Shown: piece after piece, positions 61,939-64,000 of the stretch
Numbering within the stretch: position 1 is the stretch's first letter
Layout: the number at the start of each line of letters is the position of its first letter
Assembly (NCBI GenBank): GCA_900318555.1
Contig: ONKX01000003.1
Span: 53,959-117,958, forward strand
Length of the DNA: 64,000 bases
Direction of reading: 5' to 3'
Origin: an uncultured Prevotellaceae bacterium
GTDB lineage: Bacteria > Bacteroidota > Bacteroidia > Bacteroidales > Bacteroidaceae
The notes under the pieces: generated by a model
Databases searched by the model: none
Told to the model about the DNA's origin: nothing
What the model saw: only the letters and a program-made list of their open reading frames with translations
Position numbers and translations under genes: made by a program

Positions 61939-62286
61939 GTGCTGCCGGACCATACCCAAGGTAAGATTGGAGCCATCAACAATGTCTTCGGTGGTGGTAA
62001 TGCCGCTCCTGTCCAGGGCGATACTCAGGTCAATATCGGTACTGCAGTAGGCGAGGATGTCTATCTTGTCAAGGCTTTCAAGACCGGTGACACCCTTCCT
62101 GAGAACTGCTATACCAAGAATGGCAACAACTACGAGACTGCGATAGGAACTGCCGTAGAGGGCATAACTTACTACAGGAAGTATCCCGTTGTTGGTGTCG
62201 ACATCCGTGGCAATGTCTATGGCGGTGGTAACAATGCCGAGGTGACAGGTAATACCAATGTGAACATCGGCAAGAAGGCAGAATAG
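61939..62286 (+). CDS. YGGG-family surface protein, fragment 4 (C-terminal)
   Basis: The last 115-residue frame (open from about 61891) has INNVFGGGNAAPVQGDTQVNIG and ends VYGGGNNAEVTGNTNVNIGKKAE at TAG. A strong terminator follows at 62304, so this looks like the natural end. It carries no T9SS-type tail, unlike the intact giant protein. Confidence 0.65.
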   Translation: MLPDHTQGKIGAINNVFGGGNAAPVQGDTQVNIGTAVGEDVYLVKAFKTGDTLPENCYTKNGNNYETAIGTAVEGITYYRKYPVVGVDIRGNVYGGGNNAEVTGNTNVNIGKKAE

Positions 62287-62303
62287 GCGAATATGAACGA
62301 TAG

Positions 62304-62337
62304 ACAACCGCCGTAAGGGTTTCCCTGCGGCGGTTGT
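62304..62337. terminator. Bidirectional terminator between convergent genes
   Basis: ACAACCGCCG (62304-62313) pairs perfectly with CGGCGGTTGT (62328-62337), extended by an inner GGG/CCC. It lies between the end of the rightward YGGG gene and the leftward VanZ-like gene and can serve both. Confidence 0.8.
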
Positions 62338-62340
62338 TGT

Positions 62341-62628
62341 TTAGTGGCGGTGGAAAAAGAGGAAGTTCATGAGGAGTCCGAAGACGGCGCCGAGGAGGAC
62401 GCCGAGGGAATTGGCGGCGAAGTCGAGCCAGTCGCCACTGCGGTGGCCGCCGGTGCAGTAGGCCTGCAGGAGTTCGAGGAGTCCGCTCATGAGGATGGGC
62501 AGCAAGAAGGCATAGAAGAACAGCTTCTCGTAGTCGAGACGACTGTGGCGGCGGAGGTATTCGAACCAGATGACAGAGCAGGTGCCTCCATACATGACGA
62601 GGTGTGTCCATTTGTCGATGAATGCCAC
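62341..62628 (-). CDS. VanZ-like membrane protein with missing normal start
   Basis: A small polytopic membrane protein of the VanZ-like family: DKWTHLVMYGGTCSVIW, LLPILMSGLLELLQAYCTGGHRSGDWLDFAANSLGVLLGAVFG. Only a GTG at 62628 could start the listed frame. However, the reading frame continues upstream to 62742 with KRYPLSWCCIALIWILSLTPIF, clearly the family's first helix, and no ATG/GTG/TTG opens it before an in-frame TAG at 62743-62745. The gene has therefore lost its normal 5' end or carries a frame error. Confidence 0.6.
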   Translation of the reverse strand: MAFIDKWTHLVMYGGTCSVIWFEYLRRHSRLDYEKLFFYAFLLPILMSGLLELLQAYCTGGHRSGDWLDFAANSLGVLLGAVFGLLMNFLFFHRH

Positions 62629-63344
62629 GTCATCGAATGGTGTCTCCGGGAAGATGGGTGTGAGTGAGAGTATCCAGATGAGTGCGATGCAGCACCAAGA
62701 AAGTGGATATCTTTTGGAACTGATATACCAGACGGCAGAGGGCTATATTGTCTATGACCGTTTCTTTGCCGTCTGGTTGAAGAGGTTGTAAATAGATTAC
62801 CGTGGTAAGCGGCTGACCCTTGATGGGTGTCTATCGAGCCGCCTTCATCGCTGCCGCCATGCCATTCATCGGATGCTTTCTTGTAGCTCTGAATCTGCTC
62901 ATCGGTAGCACGTTCCAGGTAGAACTCGATACCATCTTGGTTATAAGTTAGCGTATAGCCGCTGAAGTGCAATTCTTCGTCGCTGTCCTTTTCGTCATAA
63001 TCCACTTTTATCTTACCTTCTTCGTCGATGGTGTACGTGAATCCCGTTTCGTAGCGGTTAATAGCGGAATAGATCATTTCACCCTCCCTCATGACATTGA
63101 GCTCTTTCCAACCGTAGCCGTCGGCATCGAAATGGAAAATCAGGGTGAGCATATCTGCGTCATCGGGAATGACGATGCCTGAACTGGGATCTGCCTCAAG
63201 ACCGCTTACAGGCAGTTCCAAAATCCACTCACCAACGAGTTTTTGTTTAAGTATAAAAGCCGTTGTGGCATTGTCTTCCTTGGCACAGCTGCTCATCGCC
63301 AAGATGGCGATGAACAGCATGGCATATATCTTCATCTGTTTCAT
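62487..63344 (-). CDS. Lipocalin-like lipoprotein, running out of frame into the VanZ-like gene
   Basis: A 285-residue frame. The N-terminal part is a lipoprotein (MKQMKIYAMLFIAILAMSSCAKED, Cys lipidated) with a lipocalin-like calycin body (LVGEWILELPVSG; LIFHFDADGYGWKELNV; YSAINRYETGFTYTIDEEGKIKVDYDEKD; HFSGYTLTYNQDGIEFYL). After about residue 170 (HGGSDEGGS) it becomes His/Ser/Arg-rich and is antisense to nothing, but out of frame with the VanZ-like gene it covers. The natural C-terminus is probably near 62830, and a frame error or deletion has removed the stop. Function unknown. Confidence 0.6.
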   Translation of the reverse strand: MKQMKIYAMLFIAILAMSSCAKEDNATTAFILKQKLVGEWILELPVSGLEADPSSGIVIPDDADMLTLIFHFDADGYGWKELNVMREGEMIYSAINRYETGFTYTIDEEGKIKVDYDEKDSDEELHFSGYTLTYNQDGIEFYLERATDEQIQSYKKASDEWHGGSDEGGSIDTHQGSAAYHGNLFTTSSTRRQRNGHRQYSPLPSGISVPKDIHFLGAASHSSGYSHSHPSSRRHHSMTWHSSTNGHTSSCMEAPALSSGSNTSAATVVSTTRSCSSMPSCCPSS

Positions 63345-63351
63345 ATTTGTA

Positions 63352-64000
63352 TTATTTAATAATCACTTTCTTACCATTCTTAAGGGGCAGCACCATGACG
63401 GGCACTCTGTAGCAGGTAGGCACGGAAGGGCAGAATCCTACCCTCCGTCTTGGCCGTGGTCACGGGGTGCCACTTGCCATCGCTCTGCAGGATGTAGGCT
63501 CCCAGGTCGGCAGCCTCTTTGTTGCTGATGGCCTTGAGTGTGCCGCGAATGCTGTAGCCTGGCACGTCGTCCTGCTCCATGCGTATGCCTGTGCTTGCCG
63601 GAACGGGCTGGGGTGCACCGTACTTGTAGGAATCAAGTGTGATATGATCTACCTGACCCTGTGCCTGCTTGCCATCTACGACAACCAGATAGAGATGAAG
63701 CGCCTCCATGTTGCTGCTGGTCACCTCTTCAAACACGAGCTTGTTGGCATCGCGCTTGCTCAGCTGATAGGCAACAGCACCGGCAGGAAGTACCATGGAG
63801 TAGGGCAGACAGACGGTGTAAGGCACCTTCGAGACAGCCAGTTTGCGGGTGTTTGCTATCTGATTAGCCTCAAAAGCGTAGGGCACCAGATAGTCGAGTG
63901 AATCAATCAGGTGGAACTTCTCCGTTTTGAACTGACCGCCTTTATCTACAATGACATTGGTCTCACCGATGTTATCGTAAGCGGCAGGCATATATACCAG
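63352..64000 (-). CDS. Surface protein, C-terminal part (runs off the right edge)
   Basis: The C-terminal 200 or so residues of a leftward surface protein (PYAFEANQIANTRKLAVSKVPYTVCLPYSMVLPAGAVAYQLS; VFEEVTSS; GTLKAISNKEAADLGAYILQSDGKWHPV), a beta-rich type common at the end of Prevotella secreted proteins. The open frame stops early at 63380 (SARHGAAP). The neighbouring frame reads VPVMVLPLKNGKKVIIK to TAA at 63352-63354, a typical T9SS-type end. This suggests a frame error near 63400-63420. The N-terminus is outside the window. Confidence 0.65.

Noticed and set aside
62487-62825. His/Ser-rich C-terminal domain of the lipoprotein
   Set aside because: It is the out-of-frame reading of the VanZ-like gene and shows no constraint as protein.

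Overview
The window reads as a chromosomal segment of a Bacteroidota bacterium, most likely a gut or rumen Prevotellaceae member (Prevotella/Segatella/Xylanibacter group). The evidence is a SusC/RagA porin, GH97 and GH115 enzymes, Mfa/Fim-type fimbrillin lipoproteins, type IX secretion (T9SS)-like C-terminal tails, and Bacteroidetes promoters (TTTG, about 19-20 bp, TAnnTTTG). No tRNA, rRNA, CRISPR array or integrase was recognised.

1-12.8 kb: a starch/maltodextrin locus. A partial susC-like gene runs leftward. A LacI-type regulator, an SLC45-like MFS sugar transporter, a CBM20-bearing GH77 4-alpha-glucanotransferase and a GH97 alpha-glucosidase run rightward. An 18-bp perfect palindrome lies exactly midway between the two divergent -7 boxes. 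An SF1 helicase and a GH115 alpha-glucuronidase follow. 12.8-19 kb: secreted type I pullulanase, then an NMT1-like binding protein with two paralogous Cache-HAMP sensors; only the second sensor keeps a kinase core. 19-29 kb: housekeeping genes, namely dut, TPR protein, DUF4292 lipoprotein, a degenerate LytM/EnvC-like protein, M20 hydrolase, acyl-CoA ligase, prfB, a 48-residue membrane protein and a CYTH protein.

28.8-49.5 kb: a fimbrial operon of DUF3575 protein, a frame-broken fimbrillin, fimbrillin, Mfa2/FimB-like anchor, two more fimbrillin-like lipoproteins and a single 3,968-residue YGGG-repeat protein with a T9SS-like tail. 49.5-50.4 kb is an AT-rich regulatory/repeat region. 50.4-62.3 kb holds a Y1 (RAYT-type) transposase with an extra C-terminal domain, a surface protein whose N-terminus is built from tandem repeats, and a second YGGG-family gene broken into four reading frames. 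62.3-64 kb has a VanZ-like gene, a lipoprotein and a partial surface protein, all leftward and all with disturbed ends.

Two classes of small repeat cut across the annotation. One is tandem arrays with a fixed core and period (7-bp CCTCTCA at four loci, 9-bp TCTAGnnnn in two conserved genes, 8-bp CGAAATnn, 11-bp and 22-bp units). The other is hairpins centred on CGG-TTC(n)-CCG, found four times in the transposase gene and also inside the GH97, GH115 and pullulanase genes, where they encode Gly-Ser-Pro-type linkers. Together with the transposase they resemble a REP/RAYT system that inserts in frame. This is the strongest candidate for an undescribed biological system here.
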